Origin: Papaver somniferum
Lineage: Eukaryota; Streptophyta; Magnoliopsida; Ranunculales; Papaveraceae
Length of the DNA stretch: 64,000 nt
Assembly (NCBI RefSeq): GCF_003573695.1
Contig: NC_039362.1
Span: 15,954,063-16,018,062 of the forward strand
Direction of reading: 5' to 3'
How positions within the stretch are numbered: the first letter of the stretch is position 1; each line of letters begins with the position of its first letter. Made by a program: the position numbers and the translations under genes. Positions 1 to 11,395 of the stretch are shown here, piece after piece. The notes under the pieces were generated by a model. That model did no database searches, was not told the origin of the DNA, and saw only the letters and a program-made list of their open reading frames with translations.

Positions 1-646
1 ATATATGCCATACATAAGGAAAATAGTTGTTGGCGAACCTTTTTTAATCTTGCGAGGGAATTATCATATGGAACAGGAATTTTCTTTCCCTCTAACTGAT
101 CTGTTACCTCCCTTCTTGCCTCTTCTTGCCAATCTGTATTGACAGCTAGAAGTACACATTACCATACAAGTAAGCTTGTCATTTTTTCATAACCATAATT
201 GTAAAAAGTCTTGCACTAGTCAATTATATCTTGTATTGTAATCCTCTTGGTCTCGTCGTCTTCGTGATTAACTTTTATTAGCAATCCAAGAAAATCGTTT
301 CCATACCCATCAGGACTTCCCATTCGCATCTTTTCTTCTCTTTCCTTTATTATCTCAAGAATTGAGTTATGCATTTGTTCTTCAAGCTTGTCGGATTCGA
401 TTGTATCATGCGTTCTAATAACAACGACAAATATATCAAAAATAGCTAGCTAAAGGGGAAAAAAGAAACGACAAATGAATTTTGTGAAAGTATATTGATG
501 CTTCATAGTTACCTAAAACCTGGTAAGGCTAACTTATTGAAATTTTCCGAGAATATCGAAATCAGCTTCGTTAAACGATCGAAAACTTGCTTCCCTTCTA
601 TATAATTGCTTCCGAAAGCAGTTTTTGAAATCACTTCAGCTGTTAA

Positions 647-1192
647 TGTCAGGATTTTCTTAGGGAATAATCACTGACAACCGCGGAATAACGGATCTTT
701 AGATATTATGATGAATAATAAGTAAACCAAGCACAAGCAACCATAATCATACGAGAAAGATAAATCAACTCACATGACACAAGATTTATAGTGGTTCGAC
801 CAATACATACAACTTGTATATATTGTCTACGTCCACTTTGAGCCGCACCAACTCAAATACACTATGAAGAAAAACGATTACAGCGTCGTGCGAATCCCAG
901 CAAACCCTTGGTTACACCTCAACAATTACCCGAGATGATAACCTTGTCTCTTGTTCCTCACCAATATGCTCTCACAACGAAACCCTAGCTTTAGACCTAA
1001 AAGCTATACAAGAAATCTCTCACCGATCTCTTAATCATTTTCTACACAATGCACAAATTCTACAAGACCTAACTACCTATTTATATAGGTTACAAACTTG
1101 GCCACCAAGAATTCTAACCGGTTTAGGAAACCCCTTCCCTAAATAACCACGGCTAACTTTAAGAAATAATTAATAGTCTTCAATAACTAACA
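647..1192 (-). repeat. Copia 3' LTR
   Basis: It begins TGTCAGGATTTTCTTAGGG and ends CAATAACTAACA on the plus strand, so in element direction it starts TGTTAGTTATTG. A TATA-like stretch (element strand CCTATATAAATAGG, near 1074-1087) marks the promoter. It pairs with the copy at 5337-5882. Confidence 0.95.
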
Positions 1193-1210
1193 ATCTCCCA
1201 CTTTGAAGAC
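1193..1210 (-). other. Copia polypurine tract
   Basis: On the element strand the bases just before the 3' LTR read CAAAGTGGGAGAT. This is the usual purine-rich primer for plus-strand DNA synthesis in Copia elements. Confidence 0.75.
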
Positions 1211-1410
1211 TTATTGATTGTCTTCCATTCTTCAACTTTGGAGGTGCTAAAACATCTTCCTTGTTAGTGCGTCTCCCCTCCCAGATCCTCATTATGAGAG
1301 ACCAACTAAAGCCTTGCAGAGCTTTAGCTTGTCTGATGTAACTCCCTTGGTAAACATATCCGTCGGATTCTTCGAACCAAGAATCTTCTCGAGCTTCAAC
1401 TCTCCTTCTT

Positions 1411-1749
1411 CTAAGAGATCCCGAATGAAATGATAAGGATATCTATATGCTTCATCCTAGCATGATAGGCTGAGTTCTTGGCTAAATGTATAGTACTTTG
1501 ACTGTTGCTAAACAGAACATTATCTCCTTGTTCCTTGCCCAACTCAGCTAATAATCCTGGTAACCAAATCATCTCCTTTCTCGCTTCCGTCACCGCTACG
1601 TACTCCACTTCCGTAGTAGACAATGTCACCAACTTCTGTAACCATGAGTTCCAACTCACTGTAGCTGACCCCATAGTATAAACATAACCAGTCATACTTC
1701 TCCTTTTATCTACATCACCTGCGAAGTCTGCATCCACATAACCCCTCAA
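1411..1749 (-). pseudogene. Copia RNase H domain fragment
   Basis: The ORF starts with [20 protein letters not shown], the Copia RNase H start with its first catalytic Asp. It continues through STTEVEYVA (the canonical STAEAEYVA with the catalytic Glu) and ends near HARMKHIDI, where intact elements read KHIDVRYHFIR. It is separated from the reverse transcriptase by a gap and frame change around 1750-1830. The domain normally degrades the RNA strand of the RNA/DNA hybrid during reverse transcription. Confidence 0.85.
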
Positions 1750-1827
1750 AATAGAACCACATTTTCCCTAGCACAATAGTACGTTTGTGTTACCTCTCAA
1801 ATACCTGAGAATCCACTTCACAACTTC

Positions 1828-2508
1828 CTAATGTTTTTTTCCTGGGTTTCTTGCATATATACTCACTACTCCCACTGCATGTGCAATATCCGGTCTCGTG
1901 CACACCATAACATACATTAGACTCCCAATAGCCGATGAATATGGTACGTTATCCATGTACTCATTTTCTTCATCTGTCTTCGCACACTGCATACTTGAAA
2001 TACGAATTTGACTTCCAAGTGGAGAACTAACTGGTTTAGCATTCTCCATATTGAACCTTTTCAACACTCGTTCAATATATTCAGCCTGACTAAGCATAAG
2101 TACACCCTTATCTCTGTCTCTTATGATACTCATACCAAGAATCTGCTTTGCTTCACCAAGATCTTTCATAGCAAACTCACTTTCTAATTGTTTCTTCAAA
2201 TTCTCAACTTCTTGTAGAGATGTTCCGACAACCAACATATCATCCACATACAGTAGTAATATGATGTAGTCAGAACCATTTCTTTTGAAGTAACAACAAT
2301 GATCTGCATTACACCGTGAGTAACCACTTCTATGCATGAAGTTATCAAACTTCTTGTACCACTGTCTCGGGGTTTGTTTGAAACCATACAAACTCTTCTT
2401 TAGCTTGCACACCATCTCTTCCTTGCCTTTTACTATGAATCCTTCTGGCTGCTTCATGTAAATTTCTTCATATAGGTCACCATGAAGAAAAGCTGTCTTT
2501 ACATCCAA
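1828..2508 (-). pseudogene. Copia reverse transcriptase, C-terminal two thirds
   Basis: It opens with MDVKTAFLHGDLYEEIYMKQPEGF and keeps the catalytic YVDD at 2239-2250 (LLLYVDDMLVVG). The connection region PYSSAIGSLMYVMVCTRPDIAHAVG follows. The open frame is split from the upstream part by an in-frame stop just before its first codon (ASEDLYLE-stop), so the polymerase would be cut in the fingers. The active-site residues themselves look intact. Confidence 0.9.
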
Positions 2509-3522
2509 CTATTCAAGGTAGAGATCTTCAGAAGCCACTAGACTTAACACTACTCGAATAGTAGTCATCTTCACAACTGGAGAAAATATCTCGTTGTAAT
2601 CAACACCAGGTTTTTGCAAAAAACCTTTCACAACCAACCTCGCCTTGTAGCGAATATCTCCATTTGCTTCAGACTTCATCCGATAAACCCACTTGTTATG
2701 CAACGCCTTCTTACCTCTTGGTAATTTTACTAACACCCAAGTGCCATTCTCATCAAGTGAATTTATCTCATCCTCCATAGAAAGTTTCCACTTGCCTGAA
2801 TCATCAGCCGCTAGTGCTTCCTTAATATCTTCAGGTTCGCCTTCATCCGTAAGTAATAGATAATTCAAAGCATACCTTGGGTTTGGTTTAGGAGTTCGTG
2901 ACGATCTTCGTACTTCTTGTGAAACTGTAGGAATAACTCCCACTGTAGTAGAAGTCTCTTCAACTTGTACTTCTCTGCCATCAACAACATCATGCTCTTC
3001 TTGTTCCACACTTCTTCCAGAAACATCATCAATATCGATATACAACTCCTTATCGACGTTGCTTGACCTGGCATCTTCAACTTGTGCTGTATTCCTGTCC
3101 TTGTACAGCTCATTCTCATTAAAAGTGACATTTCTACTTCTAATAACTTTGTGATCCTCATAGTCCCAAAGTTTATACCAAAAAGTGTCAATTCCATAAC
3201 CAAGGAATATACACTTCTTTGCTTGAGAACCTATTTTATACCTCTCACCGGGAATAAGATGAACATAACCAACACAACCAAAAACTTTCAAATAGGAAAG
3301 ATTTACCTTTTTTCCAGTCCAAACCTCCTCTGGTATCTTCATATCTAATGGAATACTAGGTGTCCTGTTAATTAGATAAGCATCCGTCTCTGTTGCATGT
3401 GCCCAGAAGGTCTCGGGAAAACCAGACTGCAACCTCATGCACCTTGCACGTGCATTCAACGTCCAATTCATACGATATGCTACTTTATTCTCCCGTGGTG
3501 TCCTTGGAACTGTCCTCTCCAA
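2509..3522 (-). pseudogene. Copia integrase C-terminal half and reverse transcriptase N-terminus
   Basis: The integrase end includes FWAHATETDAYLINRTPS and SYLKVFGCVGYVHL. A variable acidic linker and the RT start (WVYRMKSEANGDIRYKARLV) follow. In Copia integrases the third catalytic residue, a Glu, lies in an NGVAERMNRT-like motif. Here the same stretch reads NKVAYRMNWT, so the Glu appears replaced by Tyr. A stop and frame change near 3523-3558 divide it from the upstream integrase half. Confidence 0.88.
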
Positions 3523-3555
3523 ACGAATTCCATTTGTAACACATAACTGTAAGAA

Positions 3556-5283
3556 TTATGTTCTGTCATACTCACCACCGTTGTCTGACCTTAGACACTT
3601 CAACTTCAGACCAGTTTCTGTTTCAACCAAAGCTTTCCTCTTCTTAAACACTTTATACACCTCGAACTTATTCTTCATGAAGTAAATCCACACCTTCCTT
3701 GAGTGATCATCAATAAAGGTGACATAATACTGGAACCCGCTGTCATATGCAATATCAATTGGTCCCCATACATCCGTGTGAACCAAATCAAGTTTTGCAC
3801 TTCTCAAGTCTCTTCCTCCTCTGCTGAAACTAACTCGTTTTTGCTTTCCAAGAACACAGTCTTCACAAAAACTCATATCAACAGACTTTACCTTAGGTAG
3901 ATATCCTCCCGACCATAGAATATTCATGTTCTTCTCACTCATGTGCCCTAATCTTCTATGCCATAAGTTAGTGTCTTCACCACTACTAGCCACTGCTAAA
4001 GTAGTTCCATCTGAAGTCCGGTATAGAGTACCGACTCTAACTCCACGAGCTAACACCATAGCCCCTTTCTTTACTTTCCAATTGTGTTTCGTTAACACAA
4101 CTTCACAATCATCATCACAAACTTGGCCCACAGACACCAAGTTCTTCTTCAAATTTGGAACGTGTTGTACATCCTTCAATTTCCATGTCGAACCATTGAC
4201 TTTCAAGATCACATCACCCAAACCGATGATGTCGCATGCTTCACCGTCACCCAAGAATACTTGGCCATAGTATCCTTCTTTATAAGAGATCATAATACTA
4301 TTATCACCCGTTGCATGAAAAGAATCTCCCGAGTCTATAATCCAAGAATCATATTTCTTGTCCTCAGAGAGTAGTATAAAACCTTCCGTAATCATCTTCT
4401 TGTTATCAACAAGGACCTTCATCGGTTCCGCAGCTGCAACTACGTTGACCTCTTCTTGATTACCTTTGTTTCCACCATTATTAGCACCTTTGTCTTCCGG
4501 ACAATCGCGCTTGAAGTGTCCTACTTTCTTACACGCCCAACACTCAACAACACCTCTAGTCCGGGATTGAGATCTTCCCCTAGAATTCCCTCTAGACTTC
4601 CATCTGGATTTGTTGTTGTTGTTCCTATTTGAACTCCTTCCTCTATCTTCGTCATGCATACTTAAGGCCGAGCTTGAAGAACTATAAACATAACCTTGTT
4701 CTATTCTTCTCTCCTCTTCAGCGATCAACCTTTGTTGCACATCATCAAGCTTCAACTTCTCGCTCCCTGCAGAATTGCCAATGGTTGTCCTTGCAGTCTC
4801 CCAACTCTTTGGTAATGACGACAACAACCGTAAAGCTTGAACTTCATCATAAAAAGTAATACTAACTTTTGAAAGTTGAGAAATAATCGATTTAAACTTC
4901 CCAAGATGTGCTGAAATCGCTTCGCCTTTTTGCATCTTCAGATTAAATAATTGTTCACACAACATAATCTTCCCCGAGGCTGATGACTTTTGATACAACT
5001 TTTCAAGTTTATCCATAAGATCCTTCGTACTAGTTTCCTCTTGTACGTTATTGTAGACTTCCTCCGTTAGACATATACGGATCACGGCTACACACTTGCG
5101 ATCAAGAGTTGTCCATTCATCGTCTTTGCGTGCTCCCTTTTTCGTAACTCCACCCAATGGATCAGCAAGGTCTTTCTCATATAGGTAGTCTTCCATCTGA
5201 GACTTCCAAAACGCAAAGTTCTTCCCATTAAAAACTTTAACCCTAGCTACCGTACTTTCGTTATTATCACCCATAACTCCCAC
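3556..5283 (-). pseudogene. Copia gag, protease and integrase N-terminal half
   Basis: Residues about 1-200 are the gag capsid (FNGKNFAFWKSQMEDYLY). An Arg/Ser-rich stretch and one CCHC zinc knuckle (CWACKKVGHFKRDC, about residues 248-261) follow. The protease motif is DSGDSFHATG near residue 317. Then come the pre-integrase segment (LWHRRLGHMSEKNMNIL) and the integrase core with HTDVWGP and LRSDNGGEY, giving the first two Asp residues of the DDE triad. The ATG at 5283 lies about 50 bp inside the 5' LTR, as usual. The frame stops at 3556-3558 instead of running on through pol. Confidence 0.92.
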
Positions 5284-5320
5284 TCAAATTGTACTACGAT
5301 AAACCCTAAAGCTCTAACCC

Positions 5321-5336
5321 GAGCTCTGATACCAGT
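5321..5336 (-). other. Copia primer-binding site (initiator tRNA-Met type)
   Basis: Directly inside the 5' LTR the element strand reads CTGGTATCAGAGC. This matches the TGGTATCAGAGC complement of the 3' end of plant initiator tRNA-Met. Confidence 0.88.
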
Positions 5337-5882
5337 TGTCAGGATTTTCTTAGGGAATAATCACTGACAACCGCGGAATAACGGATCTTGAGATATTATG
5401 ATGAATAATAAGTAAACCAAGCACAAGCAACCATAATAATACGAGAAAGATAAATCAACTCACAAGACACGAGATTTATAATGGATCGACCAATACATAC
5501 AACTTGTATATATTGTCTACGTCCACTTTGAGCCGCACCAACTCAAATCCACTATGAAGAACAACGATTACAGCGTCGTGTGAATTCCATCAAACCCTTG
5601 GTTACACCGCAACAATTACCCGAGACAATAACTTTGTCTCTTGTTCCTCACCAATATGCTCTCACAACGAAACCCTAGCTTTAGACCTAAAAGCTATACA
5701 ATAAATCTCTCACCGATCTCTTAATCGTTTTCTACAAAATTCACAAATTCTATAAGGCCTAACTACCTATTTATATAGGTTACAAACTTGGACACCAAGA
5801 ATCTAACCGGTTTAGGAAACCCCTTCCCTAAATAACCACGACTAACTTTAGGAAATAATTAATTAGTCTTCAATAACTAACA
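5337..5882 (-). repeat. Copia 5' LTR
   Basis: This is the 546-bp partner of 647-1192 with the same TG...CA ends. The right-hand target duplication GTTAA follows at 5883-5887. Confidence 0.95.
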
Positions 5883-6077
5883 GTTAAAAGTCTGAATTCT
5901 TTGGACACTTTTATCTCCTTCCCTTCACGATGTTTCCACCTTTCCAGCATTATTTCAACCTCTGACACCATGGTTGGAACCAATCCCTACTATAACAAGC
6001 ATATCAAATATGCCAACAAAACTCAAATTTTATTGTGATCATTGAAGTTACATATATAGCAAATGTGTATTAGTTCT

Positions 6078-6390
6078 CACTATAAGAAAATCTAGCTATT
6101 GCTACACCATATATTGCCACACCTTCAATATAGGTGTTGCAAAAACAAATTTCTAGTTACAGTACTTTTCAGCTGCAGCTAAAAGCTATAATTTACTGCT
6201 GCAAAATGAAATTTTTGCCACACAGCTGTAATAATAATATGAAAAGAGTGTGTCGAAAAAGAATAATCTCTTGTTGCAACAATAAATATTGAGTGCAACA
6301 ATAAACTTTTTGCTACATATGTTATCGCGACACTAGCAGGGATTATGCCATAACCATTGGATGCTGCAATATATTAAGTTTCTTGTAGTA
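6078..6390. mobile_element. CACTA-like MITE in P450 intron 2
   Basis: The 313-bp insert begins CACTATAAGAAA and ends TTTCTTGTAGTA, an imperfect CACTA-type terminal inverted repeat. It is flanked on both sides by TCT (6075-6077 and 6391-6393), the 3-bp duplication expected of CACTA elements. It has no coding capacity. It contains scattered short repeats such as TTGCTACA and TGCAACA. Confidence 0.75.
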
Positions 6391-6410
6391 TCTCATACGT
6401 ATGAAGGTAC

Positions 6411-7013
6411 CTTTAATATTTCGGCATGAAAATCATGGTCAGCCAATTTACGACTTTTGATCCATTTTTCTCCTCGGTTGGTAACAAGTCCATCTCCAAA
6501 TATCTTCTTAATAAAGCCATAGATCTTCCTTTTAGTAAATGTCCCATCTCTATTGTTCAAAATCTGCTTGATTAGATCAGGCTCGGTAACGATGAGTTGA
6601 GCTCTAGTACCATACCAAGTTAGAAAAGTTTTTCCTGTTGCAAAAGAAAATACACAGGTACAAATGAATAAATCTCATGTATAATCTAGTTCAGGACGCA
6701 AGCCTATTTACTTACCATATAATCTGATCCATAAATGAACATGAGGTTGAATTTGAGCCAAGGAGTTATGTGTGGACAACTTCATGGGAGGTCTACTCAT
6801 GGATTCTCTTCTCATATTGAACATTTCCTTGGTGTTTCCATGGAAGAATTTGTACGGAGGGCCTTTGATCCCTTGTGACTGGAACACTCTTTGTACGTAA
6901 ATCGGATTGAACCATACTTTGTGAAGGAATTTGATTAGAGCAAAGAGGAGATATAGAGAGAAACAAGTTGAAACCACCAATGCAAATGTTGCTAGAAATC
7001 CTGAAACAGACAT
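6411..7013 (-). CDS. Intact 5' part (exons 1-2) of the P450 pseudogene
   Basis: The ATG is at 7013-7011. Residues about 5-30 form a hydrophobic signal-anchor (FLATFALVVSTCFSLYLLFA), followed by the basic and proline-rich hinge containing GIKGPPYKFFHG. Exon 1 ends at 6716 before GTAAGT. Exon 2 (6634-6411) restores the frame across the junction and supplies the region that in this clan reads KTFLTWYGTRAQLIVTEP and FGDGLVTNRGEKW. No stop or frameshift was found in these two exons, so a truncated 174-codon reading frame is still open. Without exons 3-5 it has no catalytic core. Confidence 0.75.
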
Positions 7014-7322
7014 GGCAAAATTAATTAGTTTAAGAATCTGAATTAAGTCTAAGAACTTTTAAGATCACAAACTTGTATATGATCTTATTCAAGAAAGGTT
7101 CTAGTCTAGATATACTTATTTAACAGACTTTCACATAGAGGTATAGTAAATAACAACAACAGGACAATACTCCCCTTTTGTCAAACTCTAGCATGCAGGT
7201 CATGAATGCTACGTATGTTTGGTACCTGCCAAATAATGTTTAGAGAATCTAGGAATTACTAGGTAGTCCAGGAAACCCAGTACCGGTTACTCTCTAATCC
7301 ACCCCTAGAATAAAATTATCCG
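7014..7322. other. Upstream region of the P450 pseudogene, no gene seen
   Basis: About 300 bp of AT-rich sequence precedes the P450 ATG. It presumably held its promoter and 5' leader, but I see no distinctive element. Confidence 0.4.
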
Positions 7323-8066
7323 CTGGTCCAAAAACATGTTTTTGGACCAGAATATCTATTCCCTAGTCCAAAACGTGCGGGTCACACAAGACAAGTTTTT
7401 CAAAAGTACCAAAATTACCCTTTCTGCAACTCCACGAACAAATCAAATTCAGTTTTTTTTTTTTTTTCATCTCAGATTTGTTTCTCTTTGGTTTTTTCTG
7501 CTCCTGCGTTTTGGTTCATCACAGTATCTGGTAGCGTCTTTCAATTAGGCTCATCACAGCTATTATCTCGTAAATCATATGTGCTTCGAAATCATATTCG
7601 AACAAGGTATTTATCTCGTAAATCATATTCCTCTGTTGTTGTTCTTGGAATGTTGATGAATAATTAGGTTTATTCTGATCCGATTTCTATCAGAATAGTT
7701 GTCTATGATGTACATTGTTATCTTTCTTTTATAATTTCAGTTTTGTGATGATTTACATTGTTCAATTCAGTTTCCGTTCGATTTACATTGTGATTTTTGT
7801 GTGTTTCAATTAGGTATCTTAAAATCGAATTAGGTTAATCTCAGATTCGAACAAGGTATGTTACTATAATCACCTTTTCTCTGCTGCTGTTCTGTTTTAG
7901 TTTCTTTGTAATCTGATATAGGTTTGTTTTACTGTATTTTTTGATATAGGTTTGTTTTGTTAGATAGATCGTGTAGTAATTTTGTATTCTCTTTTTGATA
8001 TAGTTGTATTCTTCTATTTATAGAAGATGAAACTCAAAACATATTGATATGTTGTAAAATATATTC

Positions 8067-8306
8067 TACATGTTACATACCAATATGTACTGCATATAGC
8101 CTGCAAATATATATTACTAAAATACAGTAGATGCCAATACATATCAATATGTATAACGTATAGGAATTCAGAGACTTAGTTATTATACATGTTACATACC
8201 AATACGTACTACATATAGCCTGCGCTCTTAGTATGTATCGTGCAATACAGTAGATGCCAATACATATCAATATGTATAACTTATATCCATTCAGAGACTT
8301 AGTTAA
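8067..8306. repeat. Two-copy 120-bp direct repeat
   Basis: The unit starting ACATGTTACATACCAATA at 8067 recurs at 8187, including GCCAATACATATCAATATG and TCAGAGACTTAGTTA. The copies differ mainly by an internal patch. Confidence 0.75.
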
Positions 8307-8555
8307 TTTTTCGATCATTTACATGGTTAACATGTCTGACGTTGCTCTCAAACCAGACTTCTCCATCTATTCTCATGTATACCATAAGCAATATCATTTT
8401 GCATATGAGGTTACATCGTTTTCAACTTTAGAGGATTTGAAATTTTGCATCTGTAATATGTGGAGCTGGTTGACTCACCGACAGTATGAACTTTGCATGC
8501 AATCTTATCCGACAGTATGAACTTTCTGAAGAATGATTTTGTGTCAGGTATGTAT

Positions 8556-10251
8556 TGATAGCTTAGGAATTAAACCTAAAACTATGGTTATATTTACACC
8601 TGCAAGTATACAGGGTCAGATAGTAGATAATGAAAAGCAGGGGAAGTCCACAGGGACAAGGAGGGAGCTGGTGTTGTTTCTACCTTTCTAGTGACAGAAA
8701 GTAAAGCAATGCAATATATTAGAATGGGAGGAAAATCATCTTGCTCACTGATATGCCCCTAGTATTGACTGTCTTTTGACAGCACAGTCAATCACAGGCA
8801 TACCAGAGCATTGATTACTTCCCATTGCTCAAACAAAACATGCATCAAGATAAACATGAACAGGAGCTTGATATAAAATGTAACAACCACACACTCAAAT
8901 TAAATACATGTTGGAGTTCTGAACAGCTAAAATTAACAATGCATTTGAATTGAGAATCATGGAATTGAAAAGATTGAAACCCTCAAAGCTACAGTTCATG
9001 GAAATAACAAAACTAAACTATTCTACTGATGCTCTGGTTAATCCAGGCATGCCTTCAACACAACACCCACAACCCATATTTATAGTTACAATCAATTCCC
9101 CCAAAACAGGACCAAAACAGTCCCCATTAGGGTTTGGTGAAAATCAAAATTAAATCACAATAATCCTACCTAATGTTGATAACAACCCTAATAGACTAAC
9201 CCATACCTCAATTTAACATTCAATTGATTTCCCCCAAAAAATTCCCAAATCAGAAAAATTAGGGTTTTAGAAATTAAAATTAGAAATTTACCTAATCTCT
9301 GACTCCGATCACACTTCGACCCATGCTTAGAATTAGTCTTCTCTTGCTTCCCATACCTCCAATTGCTCTCCTAACTCACCTAATTTACCAATTTTTCACA
9401 CGTTAGGGTTTTGAGAAAAACGTGTATAAAAATGGGAAATTAGGTGGCTAGATAGGTTGTAATGATGGTAGTGGAGATGGGTTATGGTGTTTGGTTGATT
9501 TGAGAGGAGATGGTGGTGGTTGAGCGGGGCAGGGTAAGGAGTTGGCAGGAGCAGAGCTCGACTGCTCGAAGGAGGAAGATGAGAATTTGGGTAAGGTGCG
9601 TTTGGCTGAAGGGTATAGGTGTTAGGTGTTTGGGTGTTGAGCGGATGCATCAAGTCTCGATGATTCGCAAAGCTGAGCCGTGGGATGCGGAAATGATAGA
9701 TTGATCTAACGGATACAAGTGAAGAGGATGGTATCGACCGTCGGATGCCTGATACAACGAAACTGACGGCTCAAGATGGAGTTAGGTGCTGTAGTGTTAG
9801 ACAGGAGCTTCAGACTTTGATGTACTGGCGATGCTGCGACCATAGGATGCTGAGATGATCCAATCTGACGGCTAGAAAGGGAAACGGGTATGGATATAGG
9901 AAATGGATATGGGTGAGGGTTTTAGGCCTTGGGTATGTCAAGCCCATATCTTCTTTAAGGACAATTCTTCCTCTTCAAGCCCAGTTCTAGCCTTTTGTTC
10001 TTGCGCACAACATTCTTCGCTGCTTCCTTGTGTAATTCCTCCCGACTTTTCACTACTTTTCTGCTCTTTTCGCTCCGCAATTCATCCAAACTTTATTTGG
10101 TACCTAAAAATGCAAAATTAAATAAGAAAAATATTTATTCTTGAAAACAAAGAAAATACAGAATATGGGATAAAATGTAGAATTAATGCACAAAAGATGA
10201 GTTAAATGCCAAGAAAAATATATAGAAATATGCACTTTTTAGCACTCATCA
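8556..10251 (-). mobile_element. Solo LTR (Gypsy-type), 1.7 kb
   Basis: The segment runs from TGATAGCTTAGG to TAGCACTCATCA (TG...CA). It is flanked by the identical 5-bp duplication TGTAT at 8551-8555 and 10,252-10,256. On the minus strand it begins TGATGAGTGCTAAAAAGTGC, a start I associate with long plant Gypsy LTRs. Near its end it has a GTCCCTGTGGACTTCCCC stretch and a TACTTGCAGGTGTAAA stretch. No coding domain and no second LTR are present, so it is a solo LTR left by recombination. Confidence 0.8.
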
Positions 10252-10694
10252 TGTATTTCAGTCAGATACATATTAATGTCTTAATTAAGTAAGTTTGATA
10301 CAATACAATGTACTTTTAAGCAAGTAGTGTTCTGATTTCTCTTTTTCTTTTATCACAGGCTTTAACGTGCAGCAGAATGTTATATCGATGATGTTGCCAG
10401 ATTCCTTTTCCAAAATTCTTTCCTCTAGACCTTGTTCTATTCTACCGTTTTTCTTTTTGATTTTGTCAGTACCAACTGAATTTGGTTAATAAGCATTTCA
10501 TTTACAGTACATACATTACAAGTGTACTGAAAATACTGTTTTTGTTGTTTCTTAGAACATCTTTTGGTTTTTGAAACATTATAAGTCTATCAAAATGTAG
10601 TTATTGTAGTTATTTTTGAATAATGAAATATGTTGTTAAGTCTATCAAAATGTCAGTATCTATCACCAGTAGTGAAGTATTTACATACTGAAGT

Positions 10695-11395
10695 ATTTTC
10701 TGGTTATGCATCAGTTTTTTTTAGATGCATAATACATTATGCATTATTTTTGTTTTAGCTGCATAATGTCTTATGCATTACTTTTTTTCACTTTTCTGGT
10801 TATGCGTCATTTTTTTTAGATGCATAAGACATTATGCATTATTTTGTTTTAGCTGCATAATGTCTTATGTATTACTTTTCTCACTTTTCTGGTTATGCAT
10901 CAGTTTTTTTTAGATGCATAAGACATTATGCATTAATTTTATTTTTTACTGCATAATGTCTTATGCATTACTTTTCTCACTTTTTCTGGTTATGCATCAG
11001 TTTTTTTAGATGCATAAGACATTATGCATTATTTTTGTTTTAGCTGCATAATGTCTTATGCATTACTTTTTTTCACTTTTCTGATTTATGGATTTTTATG
11101 CACGTGCATAATGTCTTCTGCATCATTTTGTTTAGTGCATAAGACATTATGCATTATTTTGTTTTAGCTGCATAATGTCTTATGCATTACTTTTTTTTCA
11201 CTTTTCTGGTTATGCATCAGTTTTGTTTAGATGCATAATACATTATACATTATTTTTGTTTTAGCTGCATAATGTCTTATGCATTACTTTTTTTCACTTT
11301 TCTGGTTATGCGTCAGTTTTTTTTAGATGCATAAGACATTATGCATTACTTTGTTTTAGCTGCATAATGTCTTATGCATTACTTTTCTCATATAA
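10695..11395. repeat. Tandem array, about seven copies of a 95-bp unit with palindromic cores
   Basis: The phrase GGTTATGCATCAGTTTT (or GCGTCA) recurs near 10,703, 10,797, 10,891, 10,986, 11,208 and 11,303, with a decayed copy near 11,083. Each unit carries two copies of the TGCATAATGTCTTATGCA type, an imperfect inverted repeat able to form a hairpin. AT content is very high and there is no coding potential. Confidence 0.9.

Larger units (their letters stand above)
642..5887 (-). mobile_element. Tnt1/Tork-type Copia LTR retrotransposon with target duplication
   Basis: The element lies on the minus strand inside exon 3 of the P450 gene. Two LTRs (647-1192 and 5337-5882, both 546 bp, TG...CA) are flanked by the same 5-bp duplication, GTTAA at 642-646 and 5883-5887. 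A tRNA-iMet-type primer site and a polypurine tract sit at the expected places. Domain order in the element's direction is gag, protease, integrase, reverse transcriptase, RNase H, as in Copia. I count about 24 substitutions and two small indels between the LTRs by eye (roughly 4%), so the insertion is fairly recent on a plant scale. The coding region is broken into four pieces, so it is no longer autonomous. Confidence 0.95.
1..7013 (-). pseudogene. CYP72-clan cytochrome P450 pseudogene, split by a Copia insertion and cut by the window edge
   Basis: Four exons can be followed on the minus strand: exon 1 at 7013-6716, exon 2 at 6634-6411, exon 3 at 5986-5883 continued at 641-513, and exon 4 at 414 to about 39. 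Junctions are GT/AG (for example GTAAGT after 6716 and GTACC after 6411) and phases agree (298+224 bp = 174 codons). The encoded start has a membrane anchor, then GPPYKFFHGNTKEM and WYGTRAQLIVTEPDLIKQIL. Exon 3 gives FRLLTAEVISKTAFGSNY, typical of plant CYP72-clan enzymes, perhaps CYP749-like. Exon 4 should carry the oxygen-binding I-helix. It reads ...DIID-stop-CKTFYNYGYEKMTSLLVW-stop, with in-frame stops at 216-218 and 159-161 and the I-helix core altered. The K-helix and haem-cysteine region would lie beyond position 1. The family performs membrane-bound oxidation in the ER; this copy cannot make a full enzyme. Confidence 0.85.

Noticed and set aside
2865..3203. Additional minus-strand ORF overlapping Copia pol
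   Set aside because: Out-of-frame shadow of the integrase/RT linker.
9396..9704. Opposing ORFs inside the 1.7-kb solo LTR
   Set aside because: Low-complexity (His/Pro/Tyr-rich on one strand) and fully inside a non-coding LTR.
10695..11395. CRISPR-like regular repeats
   Set aside because: Plant nuclear DNA, no unique spacers, whole 95-bp units repeat; this is tandem duplication.
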